This document shows, in pieces, positions 1 to 7,072 of a stretch of 13,323 nucleotides of DNA. A program made the translations under genes and the position numbers. Each line of letters starts with the position of its first letter. Position 1 is the first letter of the stretch. The notes under the pieces are model-generated. The model worked only from the letters and a program-made list of their open reading frames with translations, searched no databases and was not told the origin of the DNA. The stretch is from UBA1372 sp964496075 (lineage in GTDB: Bacteria > Patescibacteriota > Microgenomatia > UBA12405): NCBI GenBank assembly GCA_964496075.1, contig CAZBXB010000017.1:1-13323 (forward strand), given 5' to 3'.

Positions 1-117
1 AATCTCTTTTATCTCGTCAGCTAGTCGAGATATTACCCTCTTTTTTTCAATATAAGGCCTGCTTTTATCGGTAATTAAAGAACCACCTAATTTAATAAAG
101 GCTATTCTTCTGGTCAT
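1..117 (-). CDS. Partial amino acid kinase, probable isopentenyl phosphate kinase (N-terminal 39 residues)
   Basis: The gene reads leftward off the window; only the first 39 codons are present. Translation begins MTRRIAFIKLGGSLITDK, with the beta-strand plus Gly-Gly-Ser loop (K9, G11, G12, S13) and the TDK continuation that are characteristic of isopentenyl phosphate kinases in the amino acid kinase superfamily. IPK phosphorylates isopentenyl phosphate to isopentenyl diphosphate in the archaeal-type (alternative) mevalonate route. The ATG at 117 is the only possible start, because an in-frame TAA lies ten codons upstream (145-147) with no other start codon between. It diverges from a polyprenyl diphosphate synthase, the enzyme that uses its product, which supports the call. 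Related kinases of the same fold (fosfomycin kinase-like, glutamate 5-kinase-like) cannot be excluded from 39 residues. It has no Shine-Dalgarno sequence. Confidence 0.72.
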   Translation of the reverse strand, partial: MTRRIAFIKLGGSLITDKSRPYIEKKRVISRLADEIKEI

Positions 118-143
118 TGTGTTAGTGAAGTAATGTGTTCTAA

Positions 144-152
144 ATTATACCA
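144..152 (-). promoter_or_regulatory. Extended -10 promoter for the isopentenyl phosphate kinase gene
   Basis: On the minus strand a perfect TATAAT (149 to 144) is preceded directly by TGG, giving an extended -10 (TGn-TATAAT). No good -35 is seen at the usual distance. The box ends 26 nt before the ATG at 117, so this mRNA would have a leader of roughly 20 nt, unlike most genes in the window. Confidence 0.5.
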
Positions 153-204
153 AGATGGTGAATTCTAATCTGAGTCTGTGAGTTCATTTTGGAACTTGCT
201 CCTG

Positions 205-213
205 TGCTAAAAT
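205..213 (+). promoter_or_regulatory. Extended -10 promoter directly before the polyprenyl synthase GTG start
   Basis: TGC-TAAAAT (205-213) is an extended -10 with a five-of-six hexamer. It ends 7 nt before the GTG at 221, which would put the transcription start at or next to the start codon, i.e. a leaderless mRNA. TTGGAA (189-194) lies upstream but at only 13 bp, too close for a standard -35. Confidence 0.45.
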
Positions 214-220
214 TAAGCTA

Positions 221-1288
221 GTGAAACTCGATTTTAAGCAGGTGTTAGAAAAAAATAAAGCGTTAGTTTGGCCGGAAATAAAAGGATATTTGGATAGATT
301 TTGGGATTTTCCAGATTTTTGTGCTATACCGAAAAAATACGATGGGATGAAAAAATTGCACGCGAAGATAATGAATGATTATCCGGAAAGAAAAGGAAAG
401 TATTTTAGGCCAAGCTTGGTGTTGTTAACTGCTGGGGCTATGGGATATTCGATTAAAAAGGCCATTAAAACGGCCGCAGCTATGCAAATGTCTGAGGACT
501 GGATACTTGCCCATGATGACATTGAAGATGATTCACTTGAGAGACGGGGAAAACCGACATTACACAAAATCTATGGAAAAGAACTGGCCATTAATGCCGG
601 AGACGGATTACACGTTTTGATGTGGCAAGCCTTAAGGGATAATCTGGATATTGTCGGAGAGAAACTGGGAAAAGAAATAATTGATGAATTTGTAACTATG
701 TTGTCGCGAACTGTTTTTGGACAAACGGTTGAAATTAAGTGGACTCAAGAAAACAAACAAAACATGACAGATGAGGATGTATTGTTGATTTTGGAGTCAA
801 AAACGGCTTACTATACCATTGCCGGGCCAATGAGATTGGGGGCGATTTTGGCAAGTGCAAGTACCAAACAATTGCAGTTGATTTATGAATTTGCCAAACC
901 TTTAGGATATTGTTTTCAAATCAGAGATGATTTGTTGGATTTGACTTCAGACTTTGAGGGTTTAAAAAAACAAACCGGTAACGATATTTATGAGGGCAAA
1001 AGGACAATTATGCTGATTCATTTGTTGAGAAGTGCTAACAAGGAAGATAAGAAAAAATTAACAAAAATACTTGGGAAAAGCCGTCAAAATAAGACTGAAA
1101 AAGAAGTATTATGGACGATTGAGATGATGAAAAAGTATGGCAGTTTGGAGTATGGAGAGAAAATGGCGGCGAAATTTGCTAAGCAAGCCAGACGGTTATT
1201 TAATAAAAATTTAGGATTTTTAGTAAAACAGCCGGCAAGAGATCAATTATTGGCCGGAATTGAGTTTGTTTTAAACAGAGGTCATTAG
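221..1288 (+). CDS. Short-chain polyprenyl diphosphate synthase (GGPP/FPP synthase type)
   Basis: This trans-prenyltransferase condenses isopentenyl diphosphate with allylic diphosphates in the cytoplasm to make precursors of quinones, carotenoids or lipid carriers. The IPP-binding GKYFRP motif is at residues 59-64. The first Asp-rich motif is HDDIED (D99, D100, D103) followed by ERRG (107-110). The second is RDDLLD (D236, D237, D240), and the downstream GND..EGKRT stretch (253-262) is also present. The first Asp motif has no insertion, and a bulky Trp94 sits five residues before it; in archaeal-type (type I) GGPP synthases an aromatic residue there limits chain length, so a C20-like product is inferred. 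The 355-residue length is slightly long for the family. The start is GTG with no Shine-Dalgarno sequence and a -10 box 7 nt upstream. It is divergent from the putative isopentenyl phosphate kinase and convergent with ligA, 18 nt away. Confidence 0.93.
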   Translation: MKLDFKQVLEKNKALVWPEIKGYLDRFWDFPDFCAIPKKYDGMKKLHAKIMNDYPERKGKYFRPSLVLLTAGAMGYSIKKAIKTAAAMQMSEDWILAHDDIEDDSLERRGKPTLHKIYGKELAINAGDGLHVLMWQALRDNLDIVGEKLGKEIIDEFVTMLSRTVFGQTVEIKWTQENKQNMTDEDVLLILESKTAYYTIAGPMRLGAILASASTKQLQLIYEFAKPLGYCFQIRDDLLDLTSDFEGLKKQTGNDIYEGKRTIMLIHLLRSANKEDKKKLTKILGKSRQNKTEKEVLWTIEMMKKYGSLEYGEKMAAKFAKQARRLFNKNLGFLVKQPARDQLLAGIEFVLNRGH

Positions 1289-1306
1289 TGACAGTTTGAG
1301 AAAAGT

Positions 1307-3268
1307 TTATTTCCCAATTTGACTCCGGAGCAAATTAAGGCATCCATTGAGTAATTTATTAAATTGATCTTCGTTTATGATAGAAAGATTGAGTTTTTTG
1401 GCTTTAGCGAGTTTGGAAGATTTAGCTTTGGGATTGCTGGTGATTAAATATGATGTCTTTTTAGTAAGAGTGGGAGAAAAAGTGCCACCATTGTCTTCTA
1501 TTAGTTTTTCATAGTGGGATCTGGGCTGACTTAAGGAGCCGGTGATAACAAAACTAAGATTGGCTAATTTTTGGATGGTTGACTTGGTTTTAATACTAAC
1601 TTGGTCCAAAAGTTGGCTAATATCCTGCTTTCTGATAGCAATACCGTCAACAATTTTTTGGGCCAAGGTAATCTGAAAGCCGGCTAAATCTTCTAAGTCC
1701 CCTACTCTGATAGCTAGTATCTTATTGCTGGTATTGTAACCGGCCTTTATAATTTGTTTAAGCCTGGCAGAAGATAACTCAGGAATACTGACGGATGCAA
1801 AAAGCTGGATTAAAGTTAAATTTTTCTTTTGGTTGATTTGAGACATAATGTTTTGGGCTGACTTATCTCCTAGTCCATCGATAGGAGCAATATCGGATAC
1901 TTTTAGCTTAAAGAAATCAGCTGGTTTGGTGACCAGTCCCCTTTTGTAAAGCTTTTTGATAGTTTTTTTGGAAATGCCCAAAATATCAAGTTTGCGGCAA
2001 AAAAGATTGAGGCGACCGATAACTTGAGGTAAACAGTTTTGATAATTGGGACATAGGAGGTATTTATCGTACTCCTCTAGGGTTGTGTGGCAAGAGGGGC
2101 ATTTGGTGGGAATAGGATCGTGGCCAGAGCTGACTTTGGTGACGACTTTTTCGATATAAGGAATAACGTCGCCTCGGCGACTGATTTGGACAATATCGCC
2201 TATGTTGACATTTTTTTGTTTTAATAGTTGATGATTGGCCAAAGAGGCTTTGTTGATAGTAGCGCCGGACAAAATTACCGGCTCGACTGTGGCTACAGGG
2301 GTAATAAAACCTAAAGGTCCGACTTGCCAGTTAATGTCTTTGATAACGGTTTGGTTGGTATCGGCCGGAAATTTGTAAGCAACTTGGCCTTTGGGACGAT
2401 TAGCCTGAACACCGAGTTGGTGTTGGATACCTAGTTGATTAATTTTAATAACCAAACCGTCGATTTCGTAGGCATAGTTTTGTCTTTTTTTGGTTAGAAA
2501 TAGCTGATAAATATCTTCAATTTGCTGGTAGTTTTGGCAAAGACGGGTTTTGACGGTTTTAAAGCCTAACTTTTTGAGTTGATCAATTTTTTGGGCTTCG
2601 GTGTCAAAATGTAGAGTTTTGGAAAAAATATCGACAGCGTAAAGAGAGCAAAAATCGGCATATAGGCTATCTAGCCTTTGAGAAATACCGGAGGCAGCAT
2701 TGCGAGGATTGGTATAGACTTCATCGGAAATTTTGTTTAATTTGGCAAAATCTGTCAGGGTAACTAAAATTTCACATCTAACTGTTATGTCGTCTTTAGT
2801 GGCTATGTTTCTGACCAAGTTTTTCATATAAACGGTGTTTTGGGTGATAAGATCACCGATAAAACCATCTCCTCTGGTGACGGCTGAAACCAACTTACCG
2901 CTTTGGTAGTTTAAGGCCAATGATAGGCCATCACATTTTGGTTGGACCATGAAGTTAATATTATTGGCAAGTTTTTTAAGATCCAAATAATGTTTAAGGT
3001 CGGTAAAGCTACTGACCTTGTTTAGGGAGCCAAGAGGGAAAGTGTGTTTTTGTTTGGTCCAGCCGGTATCGAAGTTGGGATTACCGACTTTACTAAAAAG
3101 CCGGTGGTGAGGGTTTCTTTTCTTGAGAAGATCTTCAAGGGTGTCGTAAGTGTGATCGTCCATAATGGGCTTGGCTGTAGTGTAATACGCCTTTTTGGCG
3201 TTAATTAAGAGACTGCCCAGTTTGGCGTCGGTGATAGTTTGTAAATCTAGGTCTGCAAGAGTGATCAT
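1307..3268 (-). CDS. ligA: NAD-dependent DNA ligase LigA
   Basis: LigA seals nicks with 3'-OH and 5'-phosphate ends using NAD+, joining Okazaki fragments and repair patches. The 653 residues cover the full bacterial architecture (E. coli LigA is 671). The N-terminal Ia NAD-binding region has the conserved YY and DDHTYD elements (28-42). The adenylation domain has the catalytic KCDG (Lys111, Asp113), TRGDG (131-135), EIDGLVIKIN (268-277) and VAYKF (296-300). The OB fold follows. A four-cysteine zinc finger uses C390, C393, C406 and C412. Helix-hairpin-helix repeats occupy about 420-560, and a C-terminal BRCT domain spans about 567-640. No catalytic motif is missing, so it should be active. The ATG at 3268 lies 5 nt after a perfect TATAAT. 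It is downstream of fic on the same strand but has its own promoter. Confidence 0.97.
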   Translation of the reverse strand: MITLADLDLQTITDAKLGSLLINAKKAYYTTAKPIMDDHTYDTLEDLLKKRNPHHRLFSKVGNPNFDTGWTKQKHTFPLGSLNKVSSFTDLKHYLDLKKLANNINFMVQPKCDGLSLALNYQSGKLVSAVTRGDGFIGDLITQNTVYMKNLVRNIATKDDITVRCEILVTLTDFAKLNKISDEVYTNPRNAASGISQRLDSLYADFCSLYAVDIFSKTLHFDTEAQKIDQLKKLGFKTVKTRLCQNYQQIEDIYQLFLTKKRQNYAYEIDGLVIKINQLGIQHQLGVQANRPKGQVAYKFPADTNQTVIKDINWQVGPLGFITPVATVEPVILSGATINKASLANHQLLKQKNVNIGDIVQISRRGDVIPYIEKVVTKVSSGHDPIPTKCPSCHTTLEEYDKYLLCPNYQNCLPQVIGRLNLFCRKLDILGISKKTIKKLYKRGLVTKPADFFKLKVSDIAPIDGLGDKSAQNIMSQINQKKNLTLIQLFASVSIPELSSARLKQIIKAGYNTSNKILAIRVGDLEDLAGFQITLAQKIVDGIAIRKQDISQLLDQVSIKTKSTIQKLANLSFVITGSLSQPRSHYEKLIEDNGGTFSPTLTKKTSYLITSNPKAKSSKLAKAKKLNLSIINEDQFNKLLNGCLNLLRSQIGK

Positions 3269-3273
3269 AGGTA

Positions 3274-3279
3274 ATTATA
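3274..3279 (-). promoter_or_regulatory. -10 box immediately upstream of ligA (leaderless type)
   Basis: A perfect TATAAT on the minus strand (3279 to 3274) ends 5 nt before the ligA ATG at 3268. The expected transcription start is within a base or two of the start codon. No clear -35 hexamer is seen 16-18 bp upstream. Confidence 0.5.
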
Positions 3280-3323
3280 AATCAAATCGTTGCTTTGTTT
3301 CGCCTTGTACTTCGTGTTATTGG

Positions 3324-3335
3324 TATCTCGAGATA
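3324..3335. other. 12-bp perfect palindrome between fic and ligA
   Basis: TATCTCGAGATA is a perfect dyad. It sits just past the fic stop codon (3341-3343) and about 50 bp upstream of the ligA promoter. It is too short and lacks a U-tract, so it is not a convincing terminator. It could be an operator-like site or chance; nothing in the sequence decides. Confidence 0.3.
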
Positions 3336-3340
3336 AGTGT

Positions 3341-4471
3341 TTAGTCTGACAGAGCATAGTAGGCGCCTTTGGTGGAACCATGCTTTTTGACAACCTTTTT
3401 GGCAATTAGTTTTTTGAGATCCCGCCAAATAGTGTCATCACTGACCATGGGTAAAATTTCTTTAGCGTCGGGCATGGTCAAACCACCAAAGCGTTGCATA
3501 AACTCAATCAGCTTAATTTGACGCTCAGATAGATGGATTTGTTTACCACCAAGCTTTTGCTTAAGGCGTAAATCACGACTCAGATTTTTGACTTTTTGCT
3601 TAACTCGGGATAACTCGATGGCCAGAGACTCGGTATAGTAGGTGATCCAATCTGTTAAGTCGCGCTTAAAGATCTGGGATGATTTTTCGTGAGTAGTTTG
3701 GATTGTGTTGTAATAATCTTCAGTGTTTTTATCAAAATGTTCTTCCAGAGAAAACAATCTTTTAATGTCATAGCCTTGGACGTAAAGGGGAATAAGAGAA
3801 TAGGCTCGACTAACACGACCATTGCCTTCGATAAAAGGATGGATAGCCACCATAATATATTGAGTAATGGCAGCGGTGATGGCTGGATGAATGTCAAGAG
3901 TGTCGGCATGATTTAGCCAAGCAATGAAGTCGGCAATAAGATAGGGAACTTCAATTGCCGGTGGTGGACGATGAGCAATTTCGCCGGTTTTGGTGTTTTT
4001 TAAGACAACTTGTTGATGGCGATATTTGCCACAATCCCCGGCCGGAATGATCTTAAAAGTAGTCAAGGCGTGGGTTTTCTTTAAGACAGTTTCACTATAA
4101 TGGAAGGCGCGTTTGACGGGAGTGGGATTTTTGTTATCAAATTTTTCCTCCGGCAGGGGCATATTGGCGTCATATAGGGACCAGAGCTCTTCGAGGTAAT
4201 TGACAACGTTTCGATAATTGATGACTTCCTGAATATCGCGATCAGTGGCAGTGATCTTTTCGCCTTCGACCAGCTTAGCAACTTCTTGATAAGAAAGGTC
4301 ATTGCCTTCTATGCGGGTACCATAATGAACGGTCCTGATAACAGCGTCTTGGCGGAATTGTTTTTCGTAGGCAGGTATAAGGGGGGCATCTTCAATAATA
4401 GCTTTGGCGGCTTCGATTAAGCTGATGTTTTTGATGATACTATTATTAATTGTGAAGATGGGTGAAAACAT
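3341..4471 (-). CDS. Fic-domain protein (probable AMP-transferase) with C-terminal winged helix
   Basis: Fic proteins usually transfer AMP from ATP to hydroxyl groups of target proteins. The 376 residues show an N-terminal Fic_N-type helical region with GTRIEGN (51-57), equivalent to the auto-inhibitory (S/T)xxxE(G/N) helix; Glu55 is present but Gly replaces Ser/Thr at the first position. The substrate flap region lies around 142-170. The core motif HPFIEGNGRVSR (211-222) has all active-site residues: His211, the acidic Glu215, Asn217, Arg219 and Arg222. Residues from about 309 to the end look like a winged helix-turn-helix, typical of the stand-alone Fic_N/Fic/wHTH family, and suggest DNA binding or self-regulation. 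No antitoxin gene is adjacent, so a Fic toxin-antitoxin pair is not supported; inhibition is probably intramolecular. The target is unknown. The start is an ATG with a promoter 11 nt upstream. Confidence 0.93.
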   Translation of the reverse strand: MFSPIFTINNSIIKNISLIEAAKAIIEDAPLIPAYEKQFRQDAVIRTVHYGTRIEGNDLSYQEVAKLVEGEKITATDRDIQEVINYRNVVNYLEELWSLYDANMPLPEEKFDNKNPTPVKRAFHYSETVLKKTHALTTFKIIPAGDCGKYRHQQVVLKNTKTGEIAHRPPPAIEVPYLIADFIAWLNHADTLDIHPAITAAITQYIMVAIHPFIEGNGRVSRAYSLIPLYVQGYDIKRLFSLEEHFDKNTEDYYNTIQTTHEKSSQIFKRDLTDWITYYTESLAIELSRVKQKVKNLSRDLRLKQKLGGKQIHLSERQIKLIEFMQRFGGLTMPDAKEILPMVSDDTIWRDLKKLIAKKVVKKHGSTKGAYYALSD

Positions 4472-4482
4472 AGACTTTTCAC

Positions 4483-4511
4483 ATTATATCACCATGTCCA
4501 CATTTTGTTGA
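4483..4511 (-). promoter_or_regulatory. Promoter of the fic gene
   Basis: On the minus strand TCAACA (4511 to 4506, four of six) is separated by 17 bp from a perfect TATAAT (4488 to 4483). The -10 ends 11 nt before the fic ATG at 4471, so the predicted leader is only about five nucleotides. Confidence 0.55.
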
Positions 4512-4530
4512 GGGGAAAATGCGGAGTAAC

Positions 4531-4586
4531 AATTAAATCCTAAATTCTAAGCTCTAAATCCTAAACAATTTCAAATGATCAAAAAT
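4531..4586 (+). repeat. Heptanucleotide repeat array (CTAAA-type followed by CAATTTC-type)
   Basis: The holB-fic gap holds consecutive 7-nt units: AATTAAA (4531), TCCTAAA (4538), TTCTAAG (4545), CTCTAAA (4552), TCCTAAA (4559), then CAATTTC (4566), AAATGAT (4573) and CAAAAAT (4580). The same two-part arrangement, CTAAA units then a CAATTTC unit, recurs inside pilD at 10491-10546. The array lies upstream of the fic promoter and downstream of the holB stop. Apart from it and the fic promoter I see nothing in the 144-nt gap. Confidence 0.75.
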
Positions 4587-4615
4587 TAAAAAAATACAAT
4601 GGGTTTTTATAATAA

Positions 4616-5257
4616 TTAAAATAAAGATAGAAAGAAGAAATCGAGGGCGGAAGTGGGGTTAACATTTGAATTTATCATGCTCAGACTTTTTTGAAGAAGT
4701 TTAATTTTGTGTTTTGTATCCAGGCTAGGTTTTTTAATAAGTTGTTTTTGGAAGAAGACTATTTGATTTTTGATAGTGTCAAGACAAGCACCTTTATCCC
4801 GGCTGAGTTGACTAGATAGATTGAGATTATCCCCTACTTTGCCACTAATGGTGATTTGGTTGGGTGGGTCGGTTTGGTTTTGAAGTAATCTAATGATCTG
4901 ACAGCGAGATTTAATGGTGTCGGAAAGACTAGCTAAATTATCAACCAAAAGAATGAAGGTGTTGGCGGGTGGCGGTTCCTCTAATATCTTTAGGAGGCTG
5001 TTTTGGGCTTCAATAGTTAAATTTTGAGCCTGATGGATGATGATAGCCCGAGCGTTGGCTTTGATGGGGCGATTAAGCGTAACAGTCTTAAGACGACGAA
5101 TCTGGTCTATACCCCAACCGGTAAGGTGGTTAATAGTGATTATGTCAGGATGAGTTGATGAGATAGGTAGATTGAGACTAGTAAGTATAGAGTCGAGGCT
5201 AGATTGGGCCAGTAAATCGTCTGTGGTAGAGATAATAATTGATGGTAAATAATTCAT
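4616..5257 (-). CDS. holB: DNA polymerase III delta-prime subunit, minimal form
   Basis: Delta-prime is part of the clamp-loader complex that places the sliding clamp on DNA. The diagnostic motifs are present: a stretch ending in AQNSLLKILEEPP (84-96), then a strand FILLVD (101-106) and the SRC motif (117-119) used by clamp-loader and AAA+ subunits to contact a neighbour's ATP. At 213 residues it is far shorter than E. coli delta-prime (334). The N-terminus begins at about strand 1 but has no GxxGxGK P-loop and no zinc-binding cysteines, and the C-terminal collar domain is much reduced. Lack of ATP binding is consistent with delta-prime's structural role. It is divergent from pilB with only 29 bp between the start codons, and upstream of fic on the same strand. 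Confidence 0.85.
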   Translation of the reverse strand: MNYLPSIIISTTDDLLAQSSLDSILTSLNLPISSTHPDIITINHLTGWGIDQIRRLKTVTLNRPIKANARAIIIHQAQNLTIEAQNSLLKILEEPPPANTFILLVDNLASLSDTIKSRCQIIRLLQNQTDPPNQITISGKVGDNLNLSSQLSRDKGACLDTIKNQIVFFQKQLIKKPSLDTKHKIKLLQKSLSMINSNVNPTSALDFFFLSLF

Positions 5258-5270
5258 AAGGCTGTTTTTT

Positions 5271-5279
5271 TGTTACTAT
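5271..5279 (+). promoter_or_regulatory. Extended -10 promoter for pilB
   Basis: TGT-TACTAT (5271-5279) is an extended -10 ending 7 nt before the pilB ATG at 5287, predicting a leaderless pilB mRNA. The 29-bp holB-pilB spacer also carries a minus-strand TATAAT (5287 to 5282) that could serve holB. The two outward promoters would therefore overlap and compete. Confidence 0.42.
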
Positions 5280-5286
5280 TAATTAT

Positions 5287-7032
5287 ATGCCAAAACTGTC
5301 TGCCCCAGGCGTTTATAAAAATTTGACGGATGTCTTAGTTGAGAACGGCCTTTTGGATGAGACAAAAGCTAAAGAAATTAATCTGAAGAGGCTTAAAACC
5401 GGTCAGACAGAAGAAAAAATTATTAGATCTTTGAGGATAATTAAAGAAGAAGACTTGGTTAAAGCTAAGGCGAAATTTTTGAGAGTTGACTTTGTAAATC
5501 TGGATGAAACTGCTTTTTCACCGGAAGCCTTGTCTTTTGTACCTAGAAGTGTGGCTGAAAAATATCACCTGGTGCCTTTTTATTTCGATAAGAAAAATAG
5601 TACTTTGAGTGTGGCCATGGCTAATCCTTTAGATTTGGAAACGGTTGAGTTTATTGAGAAAAAAAGCGGACTAAAAGTAAAAGCGGTCATGGCCCTTTTA
5701 AAGCAGATAGATTTTTTTGTGTCGGAAAAATATGAAAGAGAACAAGGAATTACATCAGAGGTTACTCAGGCTTTAAAGGAGAGAAGTAAGACAGAAGAAG
5801 AGGTGACTTTAAGCAAAAGGAAAAAGGTGTCGGCCGAAGCACCGGTAGCCAAGATTGTAAATACTATTTTGGAGTTTGCCGTTAAAAGTAGGTCGTCAGA
5901 TATTCATATCGAACCACAAGAAGAAAACGTCAGGATAAGGTATAGAGTTGATGGAATTTTGCAGGAAAAGTACCTGCTACCCAGAAATGTACATGAGGCA
6001 GTAGTAAGCAGAATTAAGATATTGTCTAACCTTAAGATTGATGAAAAAAGAGTGCCACAAGATGGCAGATTTATGTTTGTATACGATGATAAGGAGGTTG
6101 ACCTAAGAGTATCAACTATGCCAACTACTTATGGTGAAAAAGTGGTCATGAGACTTTTACGAAAAGCGGCTAAAGTACCAACTTTGCCTGACTTGGGTTT
6201 GCGAGGCAGAGCTTTGAAGAATCTAAATGAATCAGTTAAAAGACCTCACGGAATCATTATTGTCTGCGGACCAACCGGCTCGGGAAAAACGACTACTCTG
6301 TACTCTGCACTGACGGTGATATCGGTGCCTGGTGTAAATGTGTCAACTATTGAAGACCCGGTTGAATATCAAATTGATGGTATAAACCAAGTGCAAGTTA
6401 ACAGGCAGGCTGGTTTGACCTTCCCAACAGCCTTAAGGTCTTTTTTAAGACAAGACCCCGATATTTTAATGGTAGGAGAAATTAGAGACACGGAAACGGC
6501 CGAATTGGCAATAAATGCGGCCTTAACGGGACACTTGGTGTTTTCAACATTACATACCAACAATGCCACTGGAGCGCCACCAAGACTACTTGATATGGGA
6601 GTGGAACCGTTTTTGCTTGTATCGTCTTTAACTTGTGTGGTGGCCCAAAGAGTAGTCCGAAGAATATGTAAAGATTGTGCTAAATATGTGCCCATTGGTG
6701 AGGAGAGAGAAGCTGAATTTAAAGAAATATTGGGACCAATATATGGGGCTGTTGTTGATAAATGGAAGAAGGAGGGTAAGGAGATTACTTTGCCACAAGT
6801 AGTTGGCTGTGATAAGTGTAATAAAACCGGCTACTTGGGTAGAATTGGAATTTTTGAGGTCATGCCTATTTCTGAGAAACTTGGCAGAATGATAGTCGAA
6901 AAAGCATCATCGGCTAAGTTGCAAGTCCAGGCCATGGAAGAAGGTATGTTGACGATGAAGCAAGATGGCTATGTCAAGGTCTTGGAGGGAGTGACGACCA
7001 TTGAGGAGGTATTGAGAGTGGCGGAGTATTAA
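5287..7032 (+). CDS. pilB: Type IV pilus extension ATPase PilB (GspE/PulE family)
   Basis: PilB is the cytoplasmic hexameric motor that powers pilin polymerisation at the inner face of the membrane. An N-terminal GspE/MshEN-type domain covers about 10-150. The ATPase core has Walker A GPTGSGKTT (328-336, Lys334), the Asp box STIEDPVE (353-360), Walker B with the sequence RQDPDILMVGEIRD (388-401, Glu398) and the His box (GHLVFSTLHT, 415-424). Two CxxC pairs, C461/C464 and C508/C511, form the zinc-binding tetracysteine typical of PilB/GspE and absent from PilT. The length, 581 residues, is normal. It is the first gene of the pilus locus, followed by pilT after 40 nt. The ATG has no Shine-Dalgarno sequence and an extended -10 box 7 nt upstream. 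Confidence 0.96.
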   Translation: MPKLSAPGVYKNLTDVLVENGLLDETKAKEINLKRLKTGQTEEKIIRSLRIIKEEDLVKAKAKFLRVDFVNLDETAFSPEALSFVPRSVAEKYHLVPFYFDKKNSTLSVAMANPLDLETVEFIEKKSGLKVKAVMALLKQIDFFVSEKYEREQGITSEVTQALKERSKTEEEVTLSKRKKVSAEAPVAKIVNTILEFAVKSRSSDIHIEPQEENVRIRYRVDGILQEKYLLPRNVHEAVVSRIKILSNLKIDEKRVPQDGRFMFVYDDKEVDLRVSTMPTTYGEKVVMRLLRKAAKVPTLPDLGLRGRALKNLNESVKRPHGIIIVCGPTGSGKTTTLYSALTVISVPGVNVSTIEDPVEYQIDGINQVQVNRQAGLTFPTALRSFLRQDPDILMVGEIRDTETAELAINAALTGHLVFSTLHTNNATGAPPRLLDMGVEPFLLVSSLTCVVAQRVVRRICKDCAKYVPIGEEREAEFKEILGPIYGAVVDKWKKEGKEITLPQVVGCDKCNKTGYLGRIGIFEVMPISEKLGRMIVEKASSAKLQVQAMEEGMLTMKQDGYVKVLEGVTTIEEVLRVAEY

Positions 7033-7037
7033 TTAAA

Positions 7038-7065
7038 TTTACAATTTACAATTTTCAATTTACAA
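7038..7065 (+). repeat. Four-unit heptanucleotide array between pilB and pilT
   Basis: Four exact 7-nt units fill most of the 40-nt spacer: TTTACAA at 7038, TTTACAA at 7045, TTTTCAA at 7052 and TTTACAA at 7059. The array belongs to the same family as those at 4531, 8145, 10297 and 10491, and all are in the same orientation on the plus strand. Confidence 0.8.
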
Positions 7066-7066
7066 T
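7038..7066 (+). promoter_or_regulatory. Promoter of pilT built from the heptamer array
   Basis: TTTACA (7038-7043, five of six) and TACAAT (7061-7066, five of six) are exactly 17 bp apart. The -10 ends 6 nt before the pilT ATG at 7073, which predicts a leaderless pilT transcript. Both boxes come from repeat units: the first unit supplies the -35 and the fourth, plus the next base, supplies the -10. Confidence 0.6.
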
Positions 7067-7072
7067 GAGTAT

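Noticed and set aside
1289..1306. Possible bidirectional terminator between the convergent polyprenyl synthase and ligA genes
   Set aside because: I could find no inverted repeat in the 18-nt gap or just around it.
3655..3916. Open frames of 75-84 codons on both strands inside fic
   Set aside because: They lie within the confidently identified Fic gene in other frames, have low-complexity or unlike-protein content, and no own promoter.
3341..4615. Fic toxin-antitoxin module
   Set aside because: No small antitoxin gene lies next to fic; the adjacent gap holds only repeats and the promoter, and the protein carries its own inhibitory helix.
6369..6695. 108-codon minus-strand frame inside pilB
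   Set aside because: It is antisense to the Walker A/B region of pilB, where strong conservation of the plus-strand protein explains the open frame.
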